NCBI RefSeq assembly: GCF_011074885.1
Contig: NC_054690.1
Location: 1,183,001-1,247,000, forward strand
Length of the DNA stretch: 64,000 nucleotides
Direction: 5' to 3'
Source: Brettanomyces bruxellensis
Taxonomy: Eukaryota; Ascomycota; Pichiomycetes; Pichiales; Pichiaceae
Under the pieces are notes generated by a model. That model was not told where the DNA came from. It saw only the letters and a program-made list of their open reading frames with translations, and searched no databases. A program made the position numbers and the translations under genes. Shown here piece after piece: positions 54,554 through 64,000 of the stretch. The stretch's first letter is position 1. The number at the start of each line of letters is the position of its first letter.

Positions 54554-55576
54554 TCAAAAGCTCCATCTGTAATCGATATTCTCCTGCTTACACCACTCAC
54601 GCACAAAGTAAAATCCAAGATTGATCACACACGGTAAGCTCAATGTATGCCCAGCAATTGGAAGTGTGTAGTTTGTCTCTCCGAATCCTTGCTCCTCTGT
54701 TGGAATAATTAGTTTCTCTGATTCGACTTCCGAAAGACTTTTGCTGTTTTGTGCCAATCTTGGGTATTTGTGGATTAGATCTGCAGTTGGTAAGTATTTC
54801 TCACCCTTCCGCATTGAATTGTGAAAGCTGTCCTGAACCCTGAGCAATTTTTCAACGGCTATTTTCATTCTTTTGAGCAGTCTGCTTGATTCGGTTTCTT
54901 TCACGTCAAGCAACAGCTTCAGTCTCTTTTCTTTAGCTTCTAGAAGCAACTTCAGAATAAACGCGTTCACGAAGTAGCATAGTCCAATAATATGCCGTAT
55001 ACTCCGTGCAGAACTTTCCTTTTCCTCATCTATACTATTGAGCCTCTTAGTTATTTTCACGCCATACTTCACCAGTTCTATCCAGTCTGTCTCAGATACT
55101 CGGTTATTTTTTGGCTTACTTTGTGCTACCTGGCTTTCCAACCCTTTTGTGTACATTTCAGCTGTGAAAAGAAGATATGACTCCAGAAAGCATGCCGATG
55201 CTAGCATATATTTCTGCGATTCGAATAAGTTTTCAGCCCTGTGCTTTAGTTTTCTTGCTATATCATCGTGTGACAGACGTTTTTTTTCGGTTTCTGGTGT
55301 TTTTTCCAAATTTTTGTGCTCCACGTATATATTTTCGACTCTTAGCTGTGGAATTGAAAACCGTGTGAGTAGTTCTTCCGGGAGTCTGGGGCTCAATAGT
55401 TTTGGAAGATTCAATTTCTGGCGCTTTGATTTGAGTATATAATCTTCAGCATTGAGCATGATTGGACGAAATAAATCAATTGGGGGGTCTTTGAAAAGCT
55501 GGCCAATAGGTATCAGATATTGAGCTTTTAGCGGTAGCAATATCTTATCGTGAGTTGACTGTCGTCTCTTTGTCAT
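54554..55576 (-). CDS. Uncharacterised nuclear-type protein, possible AF4/FMR2 C-terminal-homology domain
   Basis: This 340-residue protein starts with a basic MTKRRQSTHDK and a Leu/Pro-rich region (LLSPRLPEELLTRFSIPQL). From about residue 100 it is helical. The stretch ARKLKHRAENLFESQKYMLA and then FLESYLLFTAEM looks like the KH.A(D/E)...KY..A...F.E opening of the AF4/FMR2 C-terminal homology domain, and DWIELVKYGVKI plus RSIRHIIGLCYFVNAFILKLL fit its next helices. That domain belongs to scaffold subunits of super elongation complexes that pair with ELL and EAF. The assignment rests on pattern recognition only and must be tested. No membrane segment is present. The ATG at 55576 is the first in frame. 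It is divergent from PRS3. Confidence 0.6.
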   Translation of the reverse strand: MTKRRQSTHDKILLPLKAQYLIPIGQLFKDPPIDLFRPIMLNAEDYILKSKRQKLNLPKLLSPRLPEELLTRFSIPQLRVENIYVEHKNLEKTPETEKKRLSHDDIARKLKHRAENLFESQKYMLASACFLESYLLFTAEMYTKGLESQVAQSKPKNNRVSETDWIELVKYGVKITKRLNSIDEEKESSARSIRHIIGLCYFVNAFILKLLLEAKEKRLKLLLDVKETESSRLLKRMKIAVEKLLRVQDSFHNSMRKGEKYLPTADLIHKYPRLAQNSKSLSEVESEKLIIPTEEQGFGETNYTLPIAGHTLSLPCVINLGFYFVREWCKQENIDYRWSF

Positions 55577-56077
55577 TTATCGGCCGGTAGTTGGAATTAT
55601 TTACATTGTTGCATTGTTGCTGATTCAGACCATCCAATCCTAAATATGTGTGTACGGATGTGGTGACGAGGACCGACCCGACGGTCACCGTTTGACGATC
55701 CGGTGAAACGGAAACGGAAATGGGATATTGTGGGGGGGGGGGATATTGGGAATTGACTCAGCTGGCTGGCGGTGAAAAAAAAATTAAAAAATAAAAAAAA
55801 AAATTTGAGCTGAAAAATAAAAAAAAATTGAGAATTATCGCTATTATTGTCATAAAAATTTTATCGCACCCATCAAGGTCAGAACCACATACCTAGATAC
55901 AAAAGATTACAGTTACCGAATGAACGAGATTCGTATCATCGAGACTCTATCCGGACTTTAGAAGTATCGGCAGTGTATGAAATCCGTTGAAAGCGTAAGC
56001 AGCTACGTTGGAACAGCAGTGTAAAGCAATAGTGAAAAAAGCAACAGTTATTGTATTCTAGCAATTTGAATCACAGC
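55577..56077. promoter_or_regulatory. Divergent promoter with an 11-base G run
   Basis: A run of 11 G at 55732-55742 sits between two copies of GGGATATTG (55722 and 55740). A and T runs follow at 55776-55829. No gene is seen. Confidence 0.4.
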
Positions 56078-57040
56078 ATGTCTACAAACTCGATCAAGAT
56101 ATTGGCAAGCGATGTGGATCGTCATCTTGCAGAACTTGTGGCGAAGAGGTTGGGCCAGGCTCTAACGCCCGTAGATTTCAAAAGAGACTCCAACAAGGAA
56201 ATCACCTTTTCCATCGGCGAGTCCATCAGAGATGAAGACATATACATTGTGATGCAGATAGGTTCGGGACCGGTGAATGACAAGGTGTTGGAGTTGCTCA
56301 TCATGATCAATGCCTGCAAGACGGCCTCGGCCCGACGGATCACGGCTGTGCTCCCAAACTTCCCCTACGCCAGGCAGGACCGAAAGGATAAAAGCAGAGC
56401 ACCAATCACTGCAAAGTTGATGGCCGACATGTTGACGACGGCGGGATGCGATCACGTGATCACCATGGACCTCCACGCAGCCCAGATCCAGGGCTTTTTC
56501 GACATCCCGGTGGATAACTTGTACGCAGAGCCTTCAGTTGTGAGATACATCAAGGAAAACTTGGATGTGAACAACGCAATAATCATATCTCCGGATGCAG
56601 GAGGTGCCAAAAGGGCAGCTGGTTTGGCCGATAGGTTGGACTTGAACTTCGCGTTGATCCACAAGGAGAGGGCCCGGGCCAATGAGGTCAGCCGAATGGT
56701 TTTGGTGGGAGATGTTACCAACAAGCAGTGTATTATCGTTGATGATATGGCCGACACTTGTGGCACACTTTCCAAGGCTGCCGAGATCTTACTGGATAGT
56801 GGTGCTCAGTCGGTGATTGCCATTGTCACGCACGGAATTTTGAGTGGCCACGCCATCGACAACATCAACAAATCTCGCCTCACAAAAGTTGTCTGTACCA
56901 ACACCGTGCCGTTTGAGAGTAAGATGAAGCTATGCCCAAAGTTGGACACCATCGACATCTCTGGAGTCTTGGCCGAGGCTATCAGAAGGTTGCATAACGG
57001 GGAGAGCATCTCGTTCCTTTTCCGTAACGCACCATTCTGA
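56078..57040 (+). CDS. PRS3: Ribose-phosphate pyrophosphokinase Prs3
   Basis: PRPP synthetase makes 5-phosphoribosyl diphosphate from ribose 5-phosphate and ATP for nucleotide, histidine and tryptophan synthesis. The 320 residues match the length of S. cerevisiae Prs3, and the sequence follows Prs3 more closely than Prs1 or Prs5, which carry inserts. Visible sites are FPYARQDRK (95-103, ATP/flexible loop), [13 protein letters not shown] (129-141, the divalent-cation motif) and [13 protein letters not shown] (219-231, PRPP-binding loop). The ATG at 56078 ([10 protein letters not shown]) mirrors MPTNSIKLLA of Prs3; the frame is open upstream without another ATG. It is convergent with the HAD phosphatase. 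Confidence 0.93.
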   Translation: MSTNSIKILASDVDRHLAELVAKRLGQALTPVDFKRDSNKEITFSIGESIRDEDIYIVMQIGSGPVNDKVLELLIMINACKTASARRITAVLPNFPYARQDRKDKSRAPITAKLMADMLTTAGCDHVITMDLHAAQIQGFFDIPVDNLYAEPSVVRYIKENLDVNNAIIISPDAGGAKRAAGLADRLDLNFALIHKERARANEVSRMVLVGDVTNKQCIIVDDMADTCGTLSKAAEILLDSGAQSVIAIVTHGILSGHAIDNINKSRLTKVVCTNTVPFESKMKLCPKLDTIDISGVLAEAIRRLHNGESISFLFRNAPF

Positions 57041-57227
57041 TCTGGGGCTTGCACTTCTGTTTTTGTTGTCCTTTGTTTTGTACGTTGTCGACAGTTCGAG
57101 TTCCTCTCTCTCTACTTTTTTGCAATTTACATGTTCTTCTTCTGTACATGGCTGTAGTACACTTGCCCTTGCCCTGGTATATCCGTATTGTATTACTTTT
57201 CTACTTAAAACCCGTGCTTACACTGCC

Positions 57228-57965
57228 TCAGAGTCCGTACTCGCCAGCATCGAACTTTTCAAGCGAGTCCAATAGAATTGCTTGCTGGTTATTCTCTCCA
57301 ACCAACTCGGCAATTCGCTTTTTGCTCATAACTTGGACTGCATGAACATCCGGAACCCAGACAACATAGCATCCGGCTCTTTTCCCCGATATAACACCCG
57401 GAATTGCATCCTCGAACACAAGGCATTCCTCCGGCTTAATGTTGGTCTCACGCTCCTTGTTTATGAGCTCGAGTCCAGCCCACCACACATACGGTTGGGG
57501 TTTTCCCCTTCCGGCTATTTCCGAATTGTCACCTGTGATAATTCTACCTTCAAAAAGACTAAAGCCCTCTTGAAGATGTCCGGACTTCAGGTGGAATTTC
57601 TCAGTCGTGGAAGACGTGCAGAGAGCAATCGGGATTCCCTCAGAGTGTAGTTTCTTGAGAAGCTCAAGTGCCCCGGGTAGAAATCGAACCTTGGGCCAGA
57701 GCTTTTCCTGCTCTTTGGATGTGAGTCTAAGAATTTCCATGTTATCTGTCACATTTCCCAAATGATATGCGTCCACGACAACCTGGCATGCCATGGGGCC
57801 TTGCAAACCCTGAAGCTGCACTTTCACATCCCACGTAAGTCCGCTCTCCACGCCGAAATTCTCCCTGAGAACTTTCGAGAATGATTCTGTGTACACATCC
57901 TCAGAATTGATGAGAAGTCCGTCCATGTCGAAAAGACAGGCCTTGAACTGTTTGCTGTGTGTCAT
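57228..57965 (-). CDS. HAD-superfamily phosphatase (HDHD1/YKL033W-A-like)
   Basis: This 245-residue haloacid-dehalogenase hydrolase resembles S. cerevisiae YKL033W-A and animal HDHD1, a pseudouridine-5'-phosphatase. Motif I is LFDMDGLLINSED with catalytic Asp13 and Asp15; motif II is ALCTSSTTEKF; motif III is the lysine of GRGKPQPYVW; motif IV is ECLVFEDAIPGV. A C1 cap lies between motifs I and II. The conserved ending SLEKFDAGEYGL also matches the yeast protein. The substrate cannot be told from sequence. The ATG at 57965 is the first in frame. Confidence 0.88.
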   Translation of the reverse strand: MTHSKQFKACLFDMDGLLINSEDVYTESFSKVLRENFGVESGLTWDVKVQLQGLQGPMACQVVVDAYHLGNVTDNMEILRLTSKEQEKLWPKVRFLPGALELLKKLHSEGIPIALCTSSTTEKFHLKSGHLQEGFSLFEGRIITGDNSEIAGRGKPQPYVWWAGLELINKERETNIKPEECLVFEDAIPGVISGKRAGCYVVWVPDVHAVQVMSKKRIAELVGENNQQAILLDSLEKFDAGEYGL

Positions 57966-58451
57966 TTTTGCACTCTGTGAATTGGTTTGGTTGTTCTGAT
58001 CTGTATTATGCTGAATTCAGGTGGTGATGATGGCTAATAAGTTTGTGCTTGAGGTAATTTGGATTGATCTGAATCTCAACCGTCGCCTCGGCTGGAATTT
58101 CATTGCGGTGAATTTTTATTTCTCACTTCCCGATTGGGTCGACCGTTGGGGAACGTTTTTGGATTTGTCGCACTGATTATAGGCAAGTGTTTGAAATTTA
58201 TGGAATAGCCTTAATTACAGAAAAGATGCTGAATATGGTAACATTGGATGCTTTGGTCAAGTAGCTTGAAGTTTTAAGTGGTAGTCTTTTACAACATGGA
58301 GGAGCTGCAATGCGCTTTTACTGCTGTTTTGTTTGGGATTCTATAATTGTGGTAGCAATACTCATATTAATAGATGCAAAGTGTGGAATGGAAGACGATA
58401 CAGTAAGAGAGTAAAGACCGGAAAGAACTATGGAGATCAGGTTAGAACATA

Positions 58452-58550
58452 GCCTTATAAGTATGATCGTAAGTTCGAAGCATGATCATAACTCATAAGT
58501 ATGTTCATGAACTCATAAACATGATTGTAACTCCTAAGTATGTTCGTAAA
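58452..58550. repeat. Tandem array A, about five 19-21 bp units
   Basis: Imperfect copies of CTCATAAGTATGTTCATAA follow one another, each unit ending in TAA or GAA. Variant units occur in the same order in array B, so the block is a higher-order repeat. Confidence 0.75.
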
Positions 58551-58602
58551 CTGTCAAAACAATGGAAGGATAGAACAAGGATGTTCTAAGTAGAACAAGG
58601 TC

Positions 58603-58725
58603 TGTTGTACAAGATGAAGAATCACAACTATATAAAGATGAGATATCCTCTTGTGTCTATACTAAATCATATGTACAAGTTATATACCACAATAAATATT
58701 GAATAACTATACAAATCTGATAACA
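58603..58725. mobile_element. Possible solo LTR remnant between arrays A and B
   Basis: The segment begins TGTTGTAC and ends GATAACA, the TG...CA ends of LTRs. Inside are TATATAAAG, a CCTCTTGTGTCTATACT stretch and AATAAATATT, in the order of LTR promoter and polyadenylation signals. No target-site duplication is visible and the length (about 123 bp) is short, so the call is tentative. Confidence 0.25.
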
Positions 58726-58741
58726 TTGACTTTAACATCAA

Positions 58742-58860
58742 CTCATAAGTATGTTCATAAACTCATCAGTCTAATCGTAACTCGTAAGCATGATCGGAAC
58801 TCATAAGTATGCTCATAAACTCATAGAAACAATTGTAACTCCTAAGCATGTTCATAACTC
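58742..58860. repeat. Tandem array B, about six 19-20 bp units
   Basis: Same unit as array A. The last five units match the order of variants in array A (units resembling ATCGTAA, ATCGGAA, GTATGCTCATAAA, AATTGTAA and CCTAAGCATGTTCATAA). Confidence 0.75.
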
Positions 58861-58956
58861 CTCGAGAATATTCACACACAGTCACATCTCTCCCTACACA
58901 ACTACATTCCCTAATCCATTAGCGTTCTTACATTACCCCTTAAATATGTTCATTAC

Positions 58957-59727
58957 TCATAACGGAGGCAAGCTGTTCCTGCAGACAGGGCATTGGAGCT
59001 TGTACCTCATCCAGCCCTCTAGGCAAGCAGTGTGGAAGATGTGCCGGCAAGGGGTCACCATGTAATTTCGAGCAGCCAGCAAGTTGGCAGCACTAGTACC
59101 CATGCCAGAGGTCTGGGAAGTGGAACCAAGCTGGGTATCGATGACAGGAATCTCAAGAGACTGCATGCAGATGGCACAATCCAGCTTGCACTTGAGCTGT
59201 GTGCCGTTATCGCCACCAACAAAGCTCTCGAAGTTGTAACCGTTCTCGAGATCGGCCTTGGTGAGGATCTGGTGGTAGTTGTACGTTTTGGGGAGGTATT
59301 TCTCAGGGAGGAAGAACCTGGGACCGACCACTTCCTGCAGAAACATAAGTAACAGCTGGGCAGACACCCATATGGCGAGCATAGCCACAAATGCAGGGTC
59401 CCGGTGGTGGCGGAGCGGGTTGGAGAATGTGAAGAGATACACCAATGGAACCAACCGAAGGGCGGAGATCCCGAGCATGAAACTCCAGCTGAAGGACCTC
59501 CTGGAGCCCCGGATGACGTTTCTGTAGATCTGTGGTATCCAGTAGGAGTTGGTAACGATCAACGCGGCATACTCCATGAATTTCCGCTGTGTTTTGGGCC
59601 ACGTGGTGACGTTGAGGCCCAGAAAAAGAAGCAAGAGCATGCCGAAAAAGTACCGCATGTACAATCTGGCTGCGACCGACTGCTCGTCCTCGGGAATGGG
59701 GGTTGGCAATTGTTGTTGTTGTTGTTG

Positions 59728-59758
<31 letters not shown>

Positions 59759-61377
59759 TCCTCCCTCTCATCAATCGGAGACCCCTGAAACGCGGTTCGC
59801 CACGTTAAAGGCCGCTCGTTGGTCTGGGCAGCGTAAATCTGGATTGCGTACTTCATCTCGTAGATGGAGGAGCACACAAAGGCCAAGAATGCAGCCACGA
59901 TGAACTGAAGATAGAGCTCCTTGTAGATCATCGAGCAGAGAAGCATCACCATGCTGAGCGAGCCATCTGCCACGTTTATGAGGGCTACAGTCCAGAATGC
60001 GAGCCTGGAGAGTGTCGAAGGTGTCGAAGTGTCGTGCATCTGGTTGACAAACATCCAAATTTGGGCGATCACCAGCACCGCACAGCCAAGAACCACCCGC
60101 TGAAGGCCCATAGTCTGCACCTCGTGCCTCTGGCCCTCACACTGGCCCACGCTAAGCACTACGCGGCAATCGGGCGAGTACAGAATGCCCCCGGAGACCT
60201 GGAGATGCGGGATTCTCGCATGTGGTCGGCCCAGCGGGTTTTCGAGCTCTGCATCGATCTCCCGGAGCTGGTCCTCGCTCAAATTCGTCGATTGCACGTG
60301 CAAGTACGCGATATACTCGCAGCTTGCACTCTGCTCGAGCAGATCGCTCACCACTCCAAACTGGAGCTCCTGGAGTGGTGTTTGTGCCATTCGCCAGCTG
60401 TAGACATCCCTGGTACCGTCAAAGGCCTTGCCAGGACCAAAATTCAGATGTGGTAAGGCGTACGGGCCGGCAAACTTCGCGGATCGCGTCACTGCAACGA
60501 TGTTTCCCGTTTCCGCGTGGTAAACACCGGAAAGTGCCACTTCATCCTGAACTTTTTCGCCCGGATCGCTCAACTGCACGTGCAAATCCACCACTGACAC
60601 CCCCCTGTGACCCGCAGGCGACTCTGCCTGTGTCCCGTTGCCACTTCTCGTGTTGCCAATCCGTATTTTGACCCCTCCCTGGTCGTAGGTCACGTTTCCG
60701 AGCCTAGACCACACTCCAGATGCCGGTTTCTGCTCATTTCCCTGCCCGCCGACCACCACGGGCCCGTCCTCGGCGAACGGCGAGCTCGAGTCGCCGTTAG
60801 TGCTCTCGAAATCGTTTAGCTCGGACTCTATCTGCCGGTACTCACGCAATTTGTCGTAATACTGCGGCACATGCATCGGTATTTCGTGCAATTCCGGCAC
60901 TTCCACACGCGTAAACCCTCCCTGAACGTACCCGGTAACGTTCAAGTGGTACGCCCCACCTTCATGAGTACCCCTGGCACCTTCTGATGCCCCCCGCGGG
61001 AGCTCGACCACTCTCTCCTCCGTATTCCACACAGACGCCGCTTTTTCACTAATTGCATCTGGAAGAATGCTGTATTTCTGCGTCTCCTCAAACGAGCCCT
61101 GTCCCTTGTCCGGAAACGGCCAGTCCGAGGCGTTTCTGCCCTCAAGAACGTCCCCGTAACTGAGCCTGAACCCCGTCAAGTTGCCATATCCTGAACTGTA
61201 ATCTCCACTTAGTGCTTTTCGAGATTCCGCCAACTCCTGCCGAAATTCGTGCATTATCCTCCTTCTATCCTGCATTGGCGGGTATCCGGCATCCTCCGGC
61301 GGCGTGCTCGACATGAAATATAGCATGAGAATCATGAATAGGAGCATTTGGCCCCTGCTTCCCGAATCATCTGGCAT
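58957..61377 (-). CDS. TUL1: Golgi transmembrane RING ubiquitin ligase Tul1
   Basis: Tul1 is the RING E3 of the Dsc complex in Golgi and endosomes, which ubiquitinates membrane proteins with exposed polar transmembrane residues. The protein has 806 residues (S. cerevisiae 758). An N-terminal signal-anchor (MLLFMILMLYFM) leads into a lumenal domain of about 400 residues with several N-glycosylation motifs (NLTG, NASD, NVTG). About seven hydrophobic segments follow. A cytosolic loop carries about 16 consecutive glutamines. The C-terminus is a RING at 734-799: CAIC, then VTPCRHIFHTACLEGW and CPVC, with a long insert between the second and third ligand pairs. Cdc48, encoded at 45.6 kb, acts with Dsc-type complexes. 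Confidence 0.93.
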
Positions 61378-62164
61378 TGTTGCAAATGATCAATGCTGCT
61401 TGATTATTCGCGGAGCTTCTGCTTTTAAAACGCCCTCAAGACCCCAAATCCGATCCTGAAGGTTATGCTAAAACGATTGATGTGATGATGCCAAGTGTTT
61501 GATGCTTAAGTTGCTTGCTTTTGTGTATGTTTTGGGTAGAGGTGGGTGTTGTTGATAGGAAATTGGTAAATAAGAAAGGCACTGAGATAAAAAAAAATAA
61601 AAAAAATAAGAAAAAAAAGAGATAGATAAAAACGCAGCTTGCCATTTCGCTATTTCCAGATTGGCAGTAGTAGTGGAAATGCAGGGAACATGGATATGGA
61701 TTAATGTGTATACTAATTGTTTTCATATTTACAGTACCACTTTTATTGCCTAATATTGTTTATATACTATCTTCGAATATACTTTCTACGCATATACCTT
61801 CTTCCTATACTTTCTTCTCCATATACTTTACTTCATATACTTTACTTCATATACTGTACTCCATATACTTCACTCATACTTTACTCCATATACTCCCTTC
61901 TCCATATCACTTCTTCCTACACATTCTTCTTCCCAACCTATCATGTTAAACACCTGCTACCTACAAAACAATAAAAATAATCATGTCTATAATCGCTGTG
62001 ATGACAACAGCCGGCACTGTGGCCGGAAGTAAATAAAATATAATAAATTAAAATAAAAACAAACAGAAATAGGAAAAGTCAACGTAAATGACACTTGAGA
62101 TCATAAACCGTGTCAGAGACAGAAATAAGTTATGAGGAGAAACCCCCGCTATAAATAACGCCAT
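61378..62164. other. TUL1 upstream / ERG25 downstream region
   Basis: 787 bp without a gene. Close to TUL1, A/T runs lie at 61589-61618. A minisatellite lies at 61761-61925 (listed separately). AT-rich sequence follows to the ERG25 stop. Confidence 0.4.
61761..61925. repeat. Degenerate 14 bp minisatellite (TTTACTTCATATAC)
   Basis: About ten imperfect copies of a 12-15 bp unit, best seen as TTTACTTCATATAC twice in a row near 61826-61853. The plus strand is almost free of G. Open frames across it are artefacts. Confidence 0.7.
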
Positions 62165-63073
62165 TCACTGGATCTTCTTGTGAGATCTCTTTCTGGCCTC
62201 TCTAGCATCCTTCTTCTGTGGACCAGCCTCAGTGTCCATGAAGAAGTCCCACCATCTGAAAGACGAGGCATAGTTACCAATGAAGTAGTGGTGGTGTCTG
62301 TCATGGTGCTCAGCGCCGGCCCAGAATGGAACAAAGTGGTGAAGAGACCATGGGAAGTCGTAACCAGAATGCGAATCGACAGCTTGCAACAACCTGAAGA
62401 TAATCCAGCAGGTAAGAGTGAACAAGTGCAAGTCTCCGGTGTAGTAGGCGTAGATGATTGGGAACATGATGGTACCAGCACCAAGCGACATGACCTCCAG
62501 TGGGTGTGCATATTCGGCACTCAATCCGAAAGGTGCTGCATATCTGTGATGCTTCTTGTGGATGTACTTGTAGAAAATACCGTAGTGGAACAAACGGTGG
62601 GCCCAGTAGTGCCAGCAGTCCTCCAAGACGAAGAACAATGCCCACTGTAGAAGCATTGTCTTCAATGCTGGGAAGGGAACAGTCACCCTGATTCCGATAC
62701 TCTTGCAAAGAGGGTGGAATGTCCATATTGGGGCGGCCTCAAGCCACATGTGGTCCCTTAGAACCGCCTTAAGGCACTCCCACTGCTCCTTGTCCGAAGG
62801 GATGTATGTAGGCTGGAGCTTCCACTTCCTGAAGTATGGTGTCTTGTCGATAATGTACCATGGGAGGCATCTTCCGAAGTACCAGAGCTCGTGTGTAAGG
62901 AAGAACAAGAGTCCAGTTGCCAACGAATCATTTCTCATGTATGCGTACCATGAGGCCCACAATTTCTCAAACACGTTAAGCTGATTCTGGGTGGCAAACA
63001 CGTTTTTTGTCACCTGAATCAGACTGGGAGAAGCCAACTTCTCCAGAGTAGTTGAGTTGAAAATCTCAGTCAT
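62165..63073 (-). CDS. ERG25: C-4 methylsterol oxidase Erg25
   Basis: Erg25 is the ER di-iron oxidase that begins removal of the two C-4 methyl groups from 4,4-dimethylzymosterol in ergosterol synthesis. The 302-residue protein (S. cerevisiae 309) shows the three fatty-acid-hydroxylase histidine clusters: HRLFH (159-163), HKKHH (172-176) and HDRHHH (about 259-264). Hydrophobic segments flank them, for example [17 protein letters not shown] and [20 protein letters not shown]. The basic C-terminus KRSHKKIQ fits a di-lysine-type ER retrieval signal only loosely. Start 63073 is the first ATG. A candidate sterol regulatory element lies about 370 bp upstream. Confidence 0.96.
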   Translation of the reverse strand: MTEIFNSTTLEKLASPSLIQVTKNVFATQNQLNVFEKLWASWYAYMRNDSLATGLLFFLTHELWYFGRCLPWYIIDKTPYFRKWKLQPTYIPSDKEQWECLKAVLRDHMWLEAAPIWTFHPLCKSIGIRVTVPFPALKTMLLQWALFFVLEDCWHYWAHRLFHYGIFYKYIHKKHHRYAAPFGLSAEYAHPLEVMSLGAGTIMFPIIYAYYTGDLHLFTLTCWIIFRLLQAVDSHSGYDFPWSLHHFVPFWAGAEHHDRHHHYFIGNYASSFRWWDFFMDTEAGPQKKDAREARKRSHKKIQ

Positions 63074-64000
63074 ATCCGAAGAATGCAGCTATTAAATAAA
63101 GGTATTAATGCAACAAGTTCCAGCTGTGTGCTTTCCGAGTAGACCCGCGAGAAAAATGCACAAATAAACTGTTAGACTTAGGGCTAAAACTTCGTTAGTA
63201 TCACTTATGAGACTATTAAATCTACGCTGATGTGAAACTGCTGCGATATGTATATATATATATATATCCTTAAAAAGAAGGAAAAAAAAAAAGCGACAAT
63301 AAAATGGGTGCGTGCACTTAAAAGGAAAAGAAAAAAAAAGTTTAAATTGAATGGGAACGAGCAGAAACCTCTTTGGTGGTCCATTCAGGCAATTTGTTCT
63401 TGTTCTGCAAAATCCCAGGTGCATTTGTCCTTAATGTGCTATACGAGCAGCGATTCCGGAATGGGATGGATGTGGACAGAATCAGCCGACTCTGTTGCGC
63501 AAAAAAAAAAAAAAAATTTGGCCAGCGTATCTGAGGTTGCGCTGCGCTGCGCGTTGCGCACCTGGGCACTCTGCTTATTGGGCGCCAATTGCCGACTGTC
63601 CCCGTTCCGCTGCTACCTTGAAATTTTTTCTTCCGTATTTTTGCTGTACGCCGTTTAGCGTACCTACATTTGAAAGAGGCTCAGAAAGGGATTTTCCAGG
63701 TGGGAGAACAAGCAAAAAATGAATGAAAATAGAATGAACCAAGAGCGAAGCGAGCCCAATATATGTGTGGGGCACATTACTGTTGGATTGAATTTATGGA
63801 CCTGATTTCATAATTTCATAAATGCTGGATTTCAGATGGTTGTGTGAGGTGGTGAAAAATGTATTACGTGATTAAGGCAAGCGTGGATGGCTGTTACAGG
63901 TGAGAATTGTGATTAATTTACATACGTAAAGGGGCAAAGCACACGCATTCATCTGTTTGACTTACTTCTGACACGTACGATCATATTTTGAGAAACTTGG
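63074..64000. promoter_or_regulatory. ERG25 promoter and window end
   Basis: No gene is supported in these 927 bp. A (TA)n run lies at 63249-63266, A runs at 63282-63292 and 63500-63514. The last 250 bp contain no open frame of note, so the next gene must lie beyond the window. Confidence 0.45.
63440..63446 (-). promoter_or_regulatory. Candidate sterol regulatory element (TCGTATA) upstream of ERG25
   Basis: TATACGA on the plus strand is TCGTATA in the direction of ERG25, the 7-base core bound by Upc2/Ecm22 zinc-cluster factors. It lies about 370 bp before the ATG. Confidence 0.5.

Larger units (their letters stand above)
57966..58956. other. 1 kb region upstream of the HAD gene, rich in repeats
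   Basis: About 480 bp next to the HAD gene look like ordinary promoter DNA. The rest, 58452-58860, holds two related tandem arrays and an LTR-like spacer, listed separately. The region lies between a minus-strand promoter and the 3' end of TUL1. Confidence 0.5.

Overview
The window is 64 kb of nuclear DNA from a budding yeast (Saccharomycotina). Supporting evidence is compact, mostly intron-less genes of recognisable yeast families, AT-rich intergenic DNA, and two introns with perfect yeast signals (GTAAGT donor, TACTAAC branch point, AG acceptor). CTG codons sit at conserved leucine positions in elongation factor 2 and Cdc48, so this is not a CUG-Ser yeast. A Pichiaceae-type yeast such as Brettanomyces or a relative is my best guess, but the species cannot be fixed from sequence alone.

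Layout. 0-6 kb: a partial membrane protein cut by the window edge, TMA16, CAF20 and EFR3. 6-12.8 kb: CEF1, an unassigned serine-rich protein and a GPM2-like phosphoglycerate mutase. 14-18 kb: three uncharacterised proteins (two probably mitochondrial) and PNO1. 18-27 kb: POL2 and YIF1 from a shared promoter with MCB elements. 27.8-33 kb: intron-containing EF-2 and convergent NTO1. 33.7-38.7 kb: an orphan, an RTG3-type bHLH factor, SFT2 and intron-containing HNT1. 40-44 kb: two FUR4-family permeases pointing at each other. 45.6-48.2 kb: CDC48 with a one-base frameshift in its first Walker A motif. 48.3-49.5 kb: a large ACTT tetranucleotide array. 49.8-57 kb: a PCL-type cyclin, VCX1, a possible AF4/FMR2-like protein and PRS3. 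57-64 kb: a HAD phosphatase, repeat arrays, TUL1 and ERG25.

The genes are unrelated housekeeping genes, not a pathway cluster. Recurring themes are ribosome biogenesis and translation (TMA16, CAF20, PNO1, EF-2), Golgi trafficking and quality control (YIF1, SFT2, TUL1, with CDC48 as a likely partner), and S-phase/G1 genes carrying ACGCGT elements (POL2, the PCL cyclin).

I found no convincing previously undescribed system. The points most worth checking are the CDC48 frameshift, the mosaic inverted permease pair, the possible AF4/FMR2-like protein at 54.5 kb, the repeat arrays, and degenerate mobile-element-like pieces near 51.5-52.3 and 58.6 kb. No tRNA, rRNA or CRISPR was recognised.
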